NCBI GenBank assembly: GCA_029099805.1
Contig: JAQXOR010000099.1
Span: 1-41,831, forward strand
DNA length: 41,831 nt
Reading direction: 5' to 3'
Source of the DNA: Lachnospiraceae bacterium
GTDB lineage: Bacteria > Bacillota > Clostridia > Lachnospirales > Lachnospiraceae
The notes beneath the pieces were generated by a model that had not been told where the DNA came from, searched no databases, and saw nothing but the letters and a program-made list of their open reading frames with translations. The position numbers and the translations under genes are program-made. Numbering within the stretch: the first letter of the stretch is position 1; every line of letters begins with the position of its first letter. Below are positions 1 through 9,400 of the stretch, one piece after another.

Positions 1-70
1 CCATCACCGATTATTCTGTCGTCCTGCCGACAAAAACGGTCCTGACAGTTCCTTTGGCAGAAACTGTCGA

Positions 71-142
71 CTGGGGTAGCTGGATTCGAACCAGCGGATG
101 CAGGGATCAAAACCCTGTGCCTTACCGCTTGGCGATACCCCA
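71..142 (-). tRNA. tRNA-Gln (anticodon UUG)
   Basis: A full cloverleaf reads on the minus strand. The acceptor stem TGGGGTA pairs with TACCCCA, with a U1-A72 pair and G discriminator typical of bacterial tRNA-Gln. The anticodon stem CAGGG/CCCTG encloses loop TTTTGAT, giving anticodon TTG. GGTTCGAATCC forms the T loop. CCA is not encoded. It is last in the minus-strand tRNA cluster and lies beyond a terminator-like hairpin (171-202). Confidence 0.96.
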
Positions 143-170
143 ATATCATTCTGATTTATTGCTAAAGAAC

Positions 171-202
171 AAAAAAGTCTGTTGCTCACGCAATAGACTT
201 TC
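171..202 (-). terminator. Terminator-like hairpin between tRNA-His and tRNA-Gln
   Basis: On the minus strand AAAGTCT-A-TTGC, loop GTGA, GCAA-C-AGACTTT form a stem with one mismatch, followed directly by a run of T. This is the form of an intrinsic terminator, yet it sits inside the tRNA cluster, upstream of tRNA-Gln. It may be leaky or act as a processing stem. Confidence 0.6.
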
Positions 203-204
203 AA

Positions 205-279
205 GGTGGATACAGGGATTCGAACCCTGGGCCTCCAGAGCCACAATCTGGCGCGCTAACCAGCTGCGCTATATCCACC
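205..279 (-). tRNA. tRNA-His (anticodon GUG)
   Basis: Cloverleaf on the minus strand with acceptor GTGGATA/TATCCAC. An extra G at position -1 (279) faces C73 (205), the identity hallmark of tRNA-His. Anticodon stem CCAGA/TCTGG with loop TTGTGGC gives anticodon GTG. CCA is not encoded. Confidence 0.97.
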
Positions 280-302
280 ACGTATTGACTGCCTAAGCAG
301 AA

Positions 303-376
<74 letters not shown>

Positions 377-397
377 ACATTTGTTCCGTCAGGAAGC

Positions 398-442
398 AAA
401 AAAATTAGGCGTATTACTCGCCTTTGAAAATGCAAGCATTTT
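398..442 (-). other. Paired hairpins with a T run between tRNA-Gly and tRNA-Arg
   Basis: Minus-strand transcription after tRNA-Gly meets a perfect hairpin (TGAAAATGC/GCATTTTCA, loop TT). A 5-bp hairpin AGGCG/CGCCT follows, then seven T residues (398-404). The second could act as a weak intrinsic terminator. Both could equally be processing signals for the polycistronic tRNA transcript. Confidence 0.4.
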
Positions 443-446
443 CAAA

Positions 447-517
447 AGCGGGTGATGGGAATCGAACCCACGTATCTAGCTTGGAAGGCTAGTGTTCTAC
501 CATTGAACTACACCCGC
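447..517 (-). tRNA. tRNA-Gly (anticodon UCC)
   Basis: Cloverleaf on the minus strand with acceptor GCGGGTG/CACCCGC, discriminator T, and D arm AGTTCAATGGTAGAAC. Anticodon stem CTAGC/GCTAG with loop CTTCCAA gives anticodon TCC. CCA is not encoded; TTTT follows immediately. Confidence 0.97.
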
Positions 518-543
518 ATACTATATGTGATGATGTCACGTAA

Positions 544-618
544 TCGGGGTGACAGGATTCGAACCTGCGACCTCTTGATCCCAAATCAAGCACTCTAGCC
601 AAACTGAGCCACACCCCG
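544..618 (-). tRNA. tRNA-Pro (anticodon UGG)
   Basis: Cloverleaf on the minus strand with acceptor CGGGGTG/CACCCCG, discriminator A. Anticodon stem CTTGA/TCAAG with loop TTTGGGA gives anticodon TGG. First tRNA of the cluster, about 48 bp downstream of the -10 box at 666-671. Confidence 0.97.
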
Positions 619-665
619 GTCAGAGTTTCCGGGAACCGTGATCCCGCTTTCGTGACGCAAGACAT

Positions 666-694
666 ATTATATATGACGTTTCAAAAATTGTCAA
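666..694 (-). promoter_or_regulatory. Promoter of the five-tRNA cluster
   Basis: On the minus strand a perfect -35 TTGACA (694-689) is separated by exactly 17 bp from a perfect -10 TATAAT (671-666). It lies between the last protein gene (stop at 764) and tRNA-Pro. This fits a strong housekeeping promoter for stable RNA. Confidence 0.9.
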
Positions 695-763
695 CATTTT
701 TTTGAAAAAAAATAAATAATTTTCCACCCCGCATAAATACGACCGTTTTCGCCACGAGAACAT

Positions 764-1246
764 CTATTCCAGGTACTTTATCTCCCAGGAAATTCCTCTC
801 CCCGGTACCGTCTCCAATATCATATACGTCGGTCTGCGGTTTGGCTGCCGCGGTTCCGAAATACTTCCCGGACACAGTACATTTACACCATAGCGCTCAT
901 CCGCGGAAGGGATATGAGAATGCCCATGCACAGCTATATCCGCACCTAATGCCTTTGCCGCTCCGGCAAGAGTCTCCTTCTCAACCTTCACCGCATACCG
1001 ATGCCCGTGTGTCAGAAAAATGCGGTGACTTCCGAACGGCACAATAACCTCCTGAGGGAGGTCTCCTGCCCAGTCGCAATTTCCTCTCACCGCATAGACC
1101 GGGCACCCTGCCCACTCTTCTATCCGGCCGACACCTCCCTGAATATCCCCGGCATGTAAAAAGACATCAAACGGAGCCTCTTTCTCTATTATATCCTGTA
1201 TTCCGCCAAATCTTCCGTGAGAATCACTTACAACTACCGCTTTCAT
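764..1246 (-). CDS. YfcE/MJ0936-type metallophosphoesterase
   Basis: A 160-aa protein of the small calcineurin-like phosphoesterase group (YfcE/MJ0936), whose members hydrolyse phosphodiester model substrates with bound divalent metals. The metal-binding motifs appear in order: SDSHG near residue 7, HAGDIQG near 31, RGNCD near 54, HGH near 80 and GHSHIP near 108. The length is normal. Its ATG lies inside the last codons of rdgB (4-bp overlap), so the two are translationally coupled. It is the last gene of the long minus-strand operon. The physiological substrate is unknown; pairing with RdgB is common in Firmicutes and hints at nucleotide housekeeping. Confidence 0.9.
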   Translation of the reverse strand: MKAVVVSDSHGRFGGIQDIIEKEAPFDVFLHAGDIQGGVGRIEEWAGCPVYAVRGNCDWAGDLPQEVIVPFGSHRIFLTHGHRYAVKVEKETLAGAAKALGADIAVHGHSHIPSADERYGVNVLCPGSISEPRQPNRRPTYMILETVPGRGISWEIKYLE

Positions 1247-1830
1247 GCCATAAGCTCCTTCTTCATCTCCCGCAATGCCTTTGCCCGGTGACTGATTTCA
1301 TTCTTTTCTTCCAGGGAAAGCTCCGCAGTAGTTTTTCCGAACTGCGGTACATAAAAAATAGGATCGTATCCAAATCCATTCTCTCCTGCCGGCTCTTTCG
1401 CAAGCTCCCCTTCTATCGTTGCACGGCATACCTTACTCTTGCCATCCGGCCATACACACGCAATTGCGCATACAAAACGCGCAGAGCGGTCCGTTCCTTC
1501 CACACCGACTAACTTATCCAGCAGATAACGGTTCTTTACCTCATAGGAAGTATCTTCCCCAAGGAAGCGTGCGGAATAGATTCCCGGTGCTTTGTCCAGA
1601 TAATCTACTTCCAGTCCGGAATCATCTGCCAGTGCGATTTCTCCGGTAAGCTCAGCTATCGCCCTCGCCTTAATCAGCGCATTTTCCTCAAATGTAGCAC
1701 CATCTTCTACAATATCGGCGCTTACACCGGCCTCCTTCATAGAGACCACCTCATATGGTATATCCTTTAAAATTTCTTTGATTTCCTTCATTTTTCCGGC
1801 ATTCCCGGTTGCAAAAATAATACGTGCCAT
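1243..1830 (-). CDS. rdgB: RdgB/HAM1 XTP/dITP pyrophosphatase
   Basis: A 195-aa non-canonical purine NTP pyrophosphatase that hydrolyses dITP, XTP and ITP to monophosphates, keeping deaminated purines out of DNA and RNA. The N-terminal FATGNAGKMKEI is the substrate-loop signature (family consensus TxNxxK). ADDSGLEVDYL carries the metal-binding acidic residues, GIYSARF follows, and GENGFGYDPIFY plus SHRAKAL form the conserved C-terminal motifs. Length matches the family. An AAGGAG box lies 7 nt before the ATG. It overlaps the YfcE-type gene by 4 bp and lies 55 bp after the amidase gene on the same strand. Confidence 0.96.
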   Translation of the reverse strand: MARIIFATGNAGKMKEIKEILKDIPYEVVSMKEAGVSADIVEDGATFEENALIKARAIAELTGEIALADDSGLEVDYLDKAPGIYSARFLGEDTSYEVKNRYLLDKLVGVEGTDRSARFVCAIACVWPDGKSKVCRATIEGELAKEPAGENGFGYDPIFYVPQFGKTTAELSLEEKNEISHRAKALREMKKELMA

Positions 1831-1885
1831 TTCACTTCTCCTTTTTTCAACCTTTTATGAGTACTTCTTATTGCTTATTGCAGGT

Positions 1886-3115
1886 TCATTTTCTATTATT
1901 TTCCAACACCTCATACGAGGCTTCAATCACACGGTAAATCGCTCTGGCACAGTCACGCTGCGCCTTTTCTGTCGAAATAACCAACAAGTCGTTGCGATTT
2001 GACATATACCCGAACTCAATTAATGCCATCGGCATCTTGCAGTACTTTGTAATATGAAGATTTCTGGAACGCTCCACTAACGGCCGTTCCTTTAATCCGG
2101 TCTCTTCCGCCACATACGCACTGCATAGCCCGGCAAGATATTTGGAATTAAATACATCCTCTGTCCCCTGTACTTTGCTGTACAACACCTCGACTCCGTT
2201 TACAACACTGACCGGATTGTGATTACAATGTACACTGATTAACATATCTGCATGTAAGGTATTTGCAAACTCTACGCGGGCAGATAAATCCGGAAGGGTA
2301 TTATCCAGTCTGGTATAATATACCTTCCATTCCTCCTGTTCATCCAAAAGCTCCTTCAGATATTTTACAACAGCCAGATTGATGGAGGCCTCTGTAAATC
2401 CGCCTCCGCTTGTTCCCGGGTCAATTCCTCCGTGCCCCGGGTCAATCACAATGATTTTGTCATATTTCTCATACGGACGAACCAGACTGAGATATAAAAA
2501 TTCCGCATCCTCCTCCACCTCTATTTCATACACTGAATTAAGCTCAAGTACTGCTTCAGTCGTTCCGTCTTTCTCAGTGATTGCAACCGAAAGCAGCAAA
2601 TCCTCTCCCGGCATTTTAGGCTCTCTTACCAACGGTACATCCTTTTGTTCTTCCGGTATGTCGACAACCGGTATGTCCGGCATTCCTGCGTACAGAGACT
2701 CTCCGGACACACGATAAATATTATCTGCCGTAAGTGACCCGCTGACCGTCACCGTCACCCTGCGGTAAATCATTTCGTCAACAATGTTCTGTACGATACT
2801 GCTATTTTTCTTTATCAGGATGCAGGTCTCCCTTTGTTTCTTTACAACCTCCGGCAATTCGGTTCCAAAAATCTGTGACCATGCAGAGCTTACAACCTCA
2901 GTATCTGCATGCCCCCCCGTAAAAGAGACATCCTCTCCGTCCTTGGAGGCTTTTCCGTCCCCGGTCACACCCCTATGATGCTCCGGAAAGGTCTCCGCGT
3001 TTGCCCTGTGCAGTCCGGTCTTTTCCTGCACGGTAAACACTCCAAGAAAAACAAGACAAAGAAGCATAACAGAAACGCAAATCTGCCGTACTGTCTTTAT
3101 TCTATTATCTGTCAT
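1886..3115 (-). CDS. N-acetylmuramoyl-L-alanine amidase (Amidase_3), membrane-anchored
   Basis: A 409-aa protein with an N-terminal signal anchor (about residues 10-30) and a variable extracytoplasmic region to about 215. A C-terminal Amidase_3 zinc domain follows, cleaving the lactoyl-alanine amide bond of peptidoglycan. Zinc and catalytic residues are visible: H228 in DPGHGG, E242 in TEASIN, H296 in SVHCN and E367 in LIEFGYMSN. The domain therefore looks active. The N-terminal region has no recognised binding repeats. AAAGGAGG precedes the ATG. It follows the coiled-coil membrane protein by 26 bp in the same operon, which ties the unknown upstream genes to the cell wall. Confidence 0.92.
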   Translation of the reverse strand: MTDNRIKTVRQICVSVMLLCLVFLGVFTVQEKTGLHRANAETFPEHHRGVTGDGKASKDGEDVSFTGGHADTEVVSSAWSQIFGTELPEVVKKQRETCILIKKNSSIVQNIVDEMIYRRVTVTVSGSLTADNIYRVSGESLYAGMPDIPVVDIPEEQKDVPLVREPKMPGEDLLLSVAITEKDGTTEAVLELNSVYEIEVEEDAEFLYLSLVRPYEKYDKIIVIDPGHGGIDPGTSGGGFTEASINLAVVKYLKELLDEQEEWKVYYTRLDNTLPDLSARVEFANTLHADMLISVHCNHNPVSVVNGVEVLYSKVQGTEDVFNSKYLAGLCSAYVAEETGLKERPLVERSRNLHITKYCKMPMALIEFGYMSNRNDLLVISTEKAQRDCARAIYRVIEASYEVLENNRK

Positions 3116-3141
3116 CTCCCTGCCTCCTTTCTTTGTCCCTC

Positions 3142-4302
3142 TTACATCCGATCCAGTAATCTGTACTGCATAATCAGACCTTTCGCTTCCGGCGCATACT
3201 CCGGATGCTCTTTCACAAACTGAACAATCGCAAGCTCATTCTTTTCCTTTTGCTTCATATTGTAGTCAATATGTTCTCGTAGCTTCTGACGTCTCACATT
3301 CAGACTGTGGCGCACCTCAACCATTTCGTTTTTATCTATCAACGCCTGTGGCTGCAATACCCAGATACCGGTATCTGCCACTCCGAGGCGACGCAGCTCA
3401 CCGATAATCGTATTACGATACATTTCCTGTTGCCGTGCATTCTTTCTATTCTGCTCCTCCTCTGCCCTTATTCGAAGATATTCCTTCCACATTGTTTCCA
3501 GATGCATAGAACCCGAAGTATGATATTTTTCATACGCATACTCTATCCCCCAGGTACAATTGACATAGCGGAGCTTGATTTTGTTTTCAATCGTAATCAC
3601 CTTGTTCCGCTTCAGTTCGGCAACTTTCATCTTGTATATGTTCTTTCTGGTAGATACCAGAATATACATTGCAAACAAAAGAGCGACAATCACCATAAGA
3701 AGAAAAGGAATCCGCAAGTCCTTTCCGGTCTTCTCTCCCATATAAAAGAACAGCCCCAGGAATACTAATACACCTGTACTGATACCAATCATAGTTTTCT
3801 TCAGGAACTCATTCCGTTCCAGACATTCTTCTTGTTCCATCTGATAGGAAGCCTTTTCTCCTGCCAGATATTTCATCTTTTTTTCTATCTCTCTCTGATA
3901 GTCTTCTTCGCCCCGCAACCATTCGATTGTTTTTGGAATTTCATTCTCATGCAGTGAAAAAAAGCCTTTTTGTGCCTCTGAGATTGTCGGCTCCTTTGTT
4001 CTGATTTTCTCTTTTTCCTTTTCTAACGCAATCAGATTTCTTGCCGCCGCCTCAACCTCCGCTTTACTTTCTCCCGAGATTGTTTCAATCTTTTGCACAT
4101 CAGCCAGGTACGTCGTTACCAAACCGTACTCATTTCTGGCCTGCTCACTTTGAAGAACCGCCTCATCAATCAGCTCACTACATTCCTTATAAAACGCCTG
4201 ACGGACAGCACTGTCCTCAATACTTCCGGACAATCCTGCCTGACGTACGCCTTCCTGCTTTTGTTTCTTTTTTTTCTTTTTAAAAAATGAAAAAAAGCTC
4301 AT
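3142..4302 (-). CDS. Coiled-coil membrane protein of unknown function
   Basis: I do not recognise a named family in this 386-aa protein. It begins with a lysine-rich patch (residues 8-16). A long helical, heptad-like region spans about 35-168, then two hydrophobic segments at about 171-188 and 198-216. A second charged helical region (about 217-380) follows. The two close membrane helices imply a hairpin with both coiled-coil arms in the cytoplasm. It lies 14 bp after the TPR gene and 26 bp before the amidase gene. It could be the membrane anchor for the cytosolic solenoid and Hsp70-like proteins encoded upstream (inference from context only). Confidence 0.75.
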   Translation of the reverse strand: MSFFSFFKKKKKKQKQEGVRQAGLSGSIEDSAVRQAFYKECSELIDEAVLQSEQARNEYGLVTTYLADVQKIETISGESKAEVEAAARNLIALEKEKEKIRTKEPTISEAQKGFFSLHENEIPKTIEWLRGEEDYQREIEKKMKYLAGEKASYQMEQEECLERNEFLKKTMIGISTGVLVFLGLFFYMGEKTGKDLRIPFLLMVIVALLFAMYILVSTRKNIYKMKVAELKRNKVITIENKIKLRYVNCTWGIEYAYEKYHTSGSMHLETMWKEYLRIRAEEEQNRKNARQQEMYRNTIIGELRRLGVADTGIWVLQPQALIDKNEMVEVRHSLNVRRQKLREHIDYNMKQKEKNELAIVQFVKEHPEYAPEAKGLIMQYRLLDRM

Positions 4303-4316
4303 TTCTAATCCTCACT

Positions 4317-5153
4317 TCACATATTATCCTGACGATATTGCTTCTTAAATGATTCCAGCAGCTCACGGGTTGCTTCCTGATACTCCGGCAACTGTCCTTC
4401 CGAAAAAAGCTTCTTAATCCGCACCAGTTCCTGATACTCCGGAGACTCTCCGGCCTCTACCATACATTCAAACAACATGGCATCCATCTCGGTTTTCATA
4501 AATTCCGATACCTCATATTGCTCAAGTGCCGTCAGATATTCATTATCCTTTTGTGCAAGACGAAGCGCAATCAAATAGGAACGCAACGATTCCTGACTGC
4601 GGTTTTTTTCATAGGCCTCCGCAAAATGCCCCGCAGCACTTCCGGCACCGGTAATATGCAGTTCACAAATTGCAAGATTGTGATAAACATTTCCTGTAGC
4701 AACCTCAGGCATCTCAAGCTCCTTGCGTTTTCGCAATAACCGCTCATATAACTGCATGGCATCCCGGTACTTCCGATGCTCCAGATAAACATCCGCTTTC
4801 GCCTTCTGCTTCTGCCAGAATCTAAGGTCCTGCAAACGCTCCAGTTCGCGCAGATATTCTGCTGTCTCTTCCTCCGTATACATTGCTGTTGCCCCAAACA
4901 CCACCATGGCGTACTCCCGGACAGCGGCCTCGGAGGCCTTCAAAACCCGCAGTCGCTCGGCCACTAAAGGCAGCCCAAGCTCTGTTTCATAATACTCTGC
5001 CAGAACATCCTGCGTAATATAGTCCTCTGCCGTTATTGCATGATGATATAAATAATAACAAATCTCTTCTGCGGAATACAATTCGCGGTCAACCGTCTGC
5101 AGGCGCAGGGGAACCCTGCTTCTTGAGCCGGCACAAAGAACCACTCTTGCCAT
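4317..5153 (-). CDS. TPR-like helical protein of unknown function
   Basis: A 278-aa all-helical soluble protein with no signal peptide. Residues about 115-225 carry TPR-like helix pairs (KADVYLEHRKYRDAMQLYE, then VYHNLAICELH, then HFAEAYEKN), suggesting a protein-binding solenoid. The N-terminal 110 residues are helical and rich in tyrosine and glutamate (EEICYYLYHHAITAEDYI). An AGGAGG box precedes the ATG. The gene lies 31 bp after the Hsp70-like gene. It probably acts as an adaptor in the same complex as its neighbours, but no partner can be shown from sequence. Confidence 0.75.
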   Translation of the reverse strand: MARVVLCAGSRSRVPLRLQTVDRELYSAEEICYYLYHHAITAEDYITQDVLAEYYETELGLPLVAERLRVLKASEAAVREYAMVVFGATAMYTEEETAEYLRELERLQDLRFWQKQKAKADVYLEHRKYRDAMQLYERLLRKRKELEMPEVATGNVYHNLAICELHITGAGSAAGHFAEAYEKNRSQESLRSYLIALRLAQKDNEYLTALEQYEVSEFMKTEMDAMLFECMVEAGESPEYQELVRIKKLFSEGQLPEYQEATRELLESFKKQYRQDNM

Positions 5154-5184
5154 ATCATTCCCCCTCCTCTCGCTATACAGAATC

Positions 5185-6450
5185 TTACTGCTCCCAATGT
5201 GAAAAGTCTACGATTTCTTCATAAATACGGTAGGTAGACGGATAAAAAGTTCCAAATCCGATATCTTTTAACTGTAGTACCATGGTATCCCGTTTCACAA
5301 AAAACACACGAATCTGATATCGGTTCGTTCTGTCTCCGCGAAGCTCCGGAATCTCCGGTGCAATCCGAACCAGTCTCGGGGTTGTCTCCCCTGCCGGAAG
5401 AATCTTAAATGTCACCTTATCCGTTCCATCCAAAATCACCTCTGCCTGCGCGTGTATCTCCCGATATAACTCTCCGGCCTTTGCCAGTAAAACAGCATCC
5501 TCCTGCGCAGCATTTTCTGCCACTAATGATACATCTACCGTAATTTGCTCCGGTGTCAGTACGGAAAAATCAACATTCTGTTCATTTCGAAACACTTCCG
5601 TCCCGGAATAGCAGGCCCCCTGTGTATACAGATTCTGCCCTCGGAACACTCTTCTTCCGCTGGAGAGCAAGCGCAATACATCCGAAACCCATTCTCCCTC
5701 AAAGCCTCTGCCTGTTACAAACAATGACCCCGTCTTTTGCTGCAGGGCGCGTTCCGCAAGCCGCTCAAATGCCAGAGCACCTTGTCCGGACTCTCCCTGT
5801 GTAATGAATCCCGGCGGAATACTATCGGAATAGTCCTTATAATCCGACACAAGCAATCGTCTTCCCCCTGCCAGCCGGCATTCCATATGATAGAACAAAA
5901 GACCGTCCGTCGTATAATCAAATACGGCAGAACCGTTCTCCCAAAGACTTTTCTCCTGTCGAATCACAAAATGTAAAAAGGCCTCTAAATGGCTCAGCAC
6001 CATGCACCTGCCCGCAAACCCTTCCTTCAACTCAAATATATCCAGCAACATAGAACGTGCCTGTTCGTTTGTATTGGTCTCCTCGCACGTAATCGCCACA
6101 AACCCGATCTCCTGCTCCGAAAACCTTTCCCGGATTTTTTTCATCAGCAGTGCTACATAGCGCTCCAGAAGTTCTCTGCCGAAATATGTCATCCCACCGG
6201 CTTCTACTGCAGCTCCGCATACAGCCGCATGAAAGAACGGCGGCAGTACTCTGAGCTCAGGCTGTAATACCTCTCCGATACTCCACTCACCGTCTTTTCC
6301 AAGGCAGAGTAGTGTAGGAAGAAATTCCTTTCTTGTCCTGACATCAAAACAAACAGCATCCGGTTCCGCCGCATGCGGACGCATAACCGTCACCTGCGTA
6401 ATATCATCACACAAATCAATTCCCAATACAAGCGTTTCATTCTCCTGCAT
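5185..6450 (-). CDS. Degenerate Hsp70/actin-fold protein (probable DUF5716 family)
   Basis: A 421-aa soluble protein. The N-terminus LGIDLCDDITQVTV (from residue 9) matches the phosphate-1 strand-turn-strand of the Hsp70/actin superfamily. FDYTTDG (177-183) lies where phosphate-2 (DxGGGT) is expected, and LFVTGRGFEGEWV (from about 243) resembles the adenosine motif. The glycine-rich parts are eroded, so ATP binding is uncertain. The C-terminal 110 residues are beta-rich, somewhat like an Hsp70 substrate-binding domain. I believe this is the family annotated DUF5716 in Lachnospiraceae, from memory. The ATG lies 3 nt after the stop of the 1193-aa gene, whose last codons carry its AAAGGAG site, so the two are tightly coupled. 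Confidence 0.75.
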   Translation of the reverse strand: MQENETLVLGIDLCDDITQVTVMRPHAAEPDAVCFDVRTRKEFLPTLLCLGKDGEWSIGEVLQPELRVLPPFFHAAVCGAAVEAGGMTYFGRELLERYVALLMKKIRERFSEQEIGFVAITCEETNTNEQARSMLLDIFELKEGFAGRCMVLSHLEAFLHFVIRQEKSLWENGSAVFDYTTDGLLFYHMECRLAGGRRLLVSDYKDYSDSIPPGFITQGESGQGALAFERLAERALQQKTGSLFVTGRGFEGEWVSDVLRLLSSGRRVFRGQNLYTQGACYSGTEVFRNEQNVDFSVLTPEQITVDVSLVAENAAQEDAVLLAKAGELYREIHAQAEVILDGTDKVTFKILPAGETTPRLVRIAPEIPELRGDRTNRYQIRVFFVKRDTMVLQLKDIGFGTFYPSTYRIYEEIVDFSHWEQ

Positions 6451-6453
6451 TTC

Positions 6454-9400
6454 CTACTCCTTTATCGGTTCAAACAAACGATTCATAGTATATTCCATTC
6501 GATAATAGTTCTCCAGCATGTCTATCGTTGTCTTTTCATCCTTCATATCCTGTGCCGTCAGAATAAGGTTAATCTGGCCGTACTTTGTCGTTTCATCATG
6601 TATCTTTACTGTGTCCAGCTTCCGGTAGAAACTCTCGGTAATCTGTGCCTCCCCATCCTTTTCTTCCGTGATATAATACTGAAGAACCTCTTCGTAAAAC
6701 AGAATAAATTCCTTCACAAACACACCATACCCAATATGCCGCATCTCTTCTTTTACGAACTGTGCACCATCCTCATTATCAAACAGATAGGAAATCATTA
6801 CGCGGTTTTCCGGATTCGTATGATACTCCACATACAGCTTATCCGCCATGCACGGCGGCAGCGCGGCGCGTCCCTCAAACCCTTTAAAGAACGGAAAAAT
6901 CATCCCCCGCTCTGCAAACATCCGCATGTTAGTTTCCGCAAAGCTAACCTGCTCTTGTGTCAGTGCCTCTTTCTCGGCATAGGTTTTCAATACTGCAAGA
7001 CGGCAGATATCATTCTCCTCCTCTGCCTCTTCCCTCATCTGTTCCATTAATTCCTCCGGCAGTTCGCAACCATGCAGGAAGCAGCGATATGCCGTCTGCG
7101 ACAAATAAGCACGAACCAGTCTCGGATTTCCTTTCTTTTTTCTGTAACTGAGAAATACCTGATATGCCTCCGGAACATAGCTTCCGGCAAACAGAATCTG
7201 CCCAAGCAGCCGCTCCTCCAGACATTCCGTCTGTAGCTCCAACTCCATTGCACTTTGCCAGAGTAAGTACATTTCTTCCGTCGTTCCGTAAAAATACTGT
7301 TCCAGATACCGCACAATGCTTTCGTTATATTTGCCTTCAAAAAAGACCTGGCGACAAAGCAAGAGCAACATATCGTTTTGTTCTCCCTCACATTGCAGCA
7401 ACATCCGCTCGCACAAACGTAATATGCGTTTGGAGGATACCCCTGCCATTCCGTATCTCGTCAGTGCGTCCAGCGCCAGGTCATATCGTCCGCGCACAAT
7501 CAAAAGCTCAATCATCCGATTGCGCTCCTCCCGGTTCAGAAAGTCGAGGTTCAGCTTTGACAGGTAGGCGTCCATCAGATCCCCCTGGTACTTATCATAA
7601 CAATACTGAATCAAAGAATGAATCTCTCTCTGTCTGAACTCCTCCAACAGTCCGTCCAGATGGACAATACGTTTGCTTAACTCCACAGCATCAACATCGA
7701 CTGTATGAAAATTATGTACCTTCTCCAGCAAATTAAGAAGCAGAATCCGATTCTCCCCTGCCAGTTCATAGCATCGGGCTATCAGCTTATCCTCATGCAG
7801 AAGTCGTGAAATCCGACACTCTCCTGCCGGCAAATACCGGTTTCCTTCTTCATCCAGCAGCACCAGCTTCGCATCCTCGGTATACATGCTGATGATTGCT
7901 CTCCCACCCGAAAGCGGAACGATACATTCCTGTGACTCCTCCTTATGTAAAACCGATACTGCCCTCATCTGCCGGTTATCACATTCCACATAATAACTGA
8001 AAATCAGCCTCGGGAGCACCGCTGCCAATTCGGCATCCAGCATAGAGCTTCGCAGGACCTCCTCATAAATTGCAGCCAGATTCTTATCGATTCTCCCCAG
8101 CTTTATACTGTTGACCGCATACTGCTCCATTCGTTTCAGGTAGGTTTTATAAAACGAGCCTAACGACTCCTGATTCCGCACAATGTATGCATACAAAAAG
8201 GCACAATACGGCTCCTCCAGTTCGTTGCCGTATATAAAATAAAGTAATACCGACTGATCAATCTTTGTCTGTAAGCTGCAGTCACAGGTATAAATATAAT
8301 ATTCCTGCAGCATAGGAATCCGAAGCTGCAACGCACAGGCATCTGCAAAATAGGAATGATACTTCCTTTCCCGTATCCCATTGGCAATCAGAAAAGAACA
8401 AAGTGCCTGTAAGGTATCCCGCTGGCCATACTGCCTGTATGCAAGGCAGAGACAATGTAAAAGAAGTCTCTTACTGTCTTTTCCCTGAGATGCCAATATA
8501 GAAAAACGCAATACAGTCTCTTTGCGGAGCATCCCGTTTTTCAGCGCAAATGAAAGCACCTGTAATTCAAATAATCCGAGTTCTTTTAACAGAGTCGGCT
8601 CCTCATTCCAAAGTACAGCCGCTTCATAATACAAAACAGGACTGCGGTTTCCTCTCCGGAAACGCTCTGCGAGTTCCAATAAGCTTGATGCACGACCGTT
8701 TTCACTGCGTTTATCCGTATACATACGAAACCAAAGCAGCATTCCGCTTTCCTTATACTGCTCGGAGAGAAGCCGGATTTGAGCCGCATATTTTCTTACT
8801 TCTTCCGCATCCTTCTGACGCATCGCATCAAGATAGTACATGGCACCCAATAATTCAGCATCCGCACCTTCTTCTCTTATCCGCGCCGACAGTTGATTAA
8901 TTTCGCTCTCCGCAAGCTTTTCCTTTTTCCCGATTACATTCAGATAAGCGCGATACATCTGATAAGACAGTTCTTTTTTCCTTCTTACCTCATCCGTAAA
9001 AATACAGTCCTGTAAGCGCGATAACAGAAGGTCAACAATGCTCTCTGCTTCTGCAATGTAATTTCCCGCTTTCAGCTTTCCCAACCGGAAATCAAAATAG
9101 CGCTGAAAAAGCTTTGCTTCTGTTTTATGAAAGAGATGTCGTTTCCGTTCCTCTTCCCTCGCAGTCCGTTCGCAAATGCAACTCACATCAATCCGAATCG
9201 ACTGACGCGGTGTTTTTAAATAAATTCTTCCGTAGTGATTTCCCTGTGCAAGTGCAGCACCGTCCACTGCCACTTCCAATACGCAGCGGTTGCCGTTAAA
9301 GCTCTCCGACAACAGCTTCTTGGAAGAGACAAGGAAAAAGTCTCCTTCTGTCTCTACCGTAACATCCGAATAGCCCCAGGTATCTCTGATGACAGTAATC

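Noticed and set aside
1-70. Terminator or further tRNA at the left edge
   Set aside because: A GACAGTT/AACTGTC hairpin (44-68) follows tRNA-Gln but has no adjacent T run, and no cloverleaf is complete within the window.
54-296. 80-aa frames on both strands
   Set aside because: They cover tRNA-Gln and tRNA-His, so they are not protein genes.
6373-7050. 225-aa open frame on the plus strand
   Set aside because: It lies wholly antisense to the Hsp70-like and 1193-aa genes, has a composition rich in His, Leu and Phe, and has no ribosome site. It is a shadow frame.
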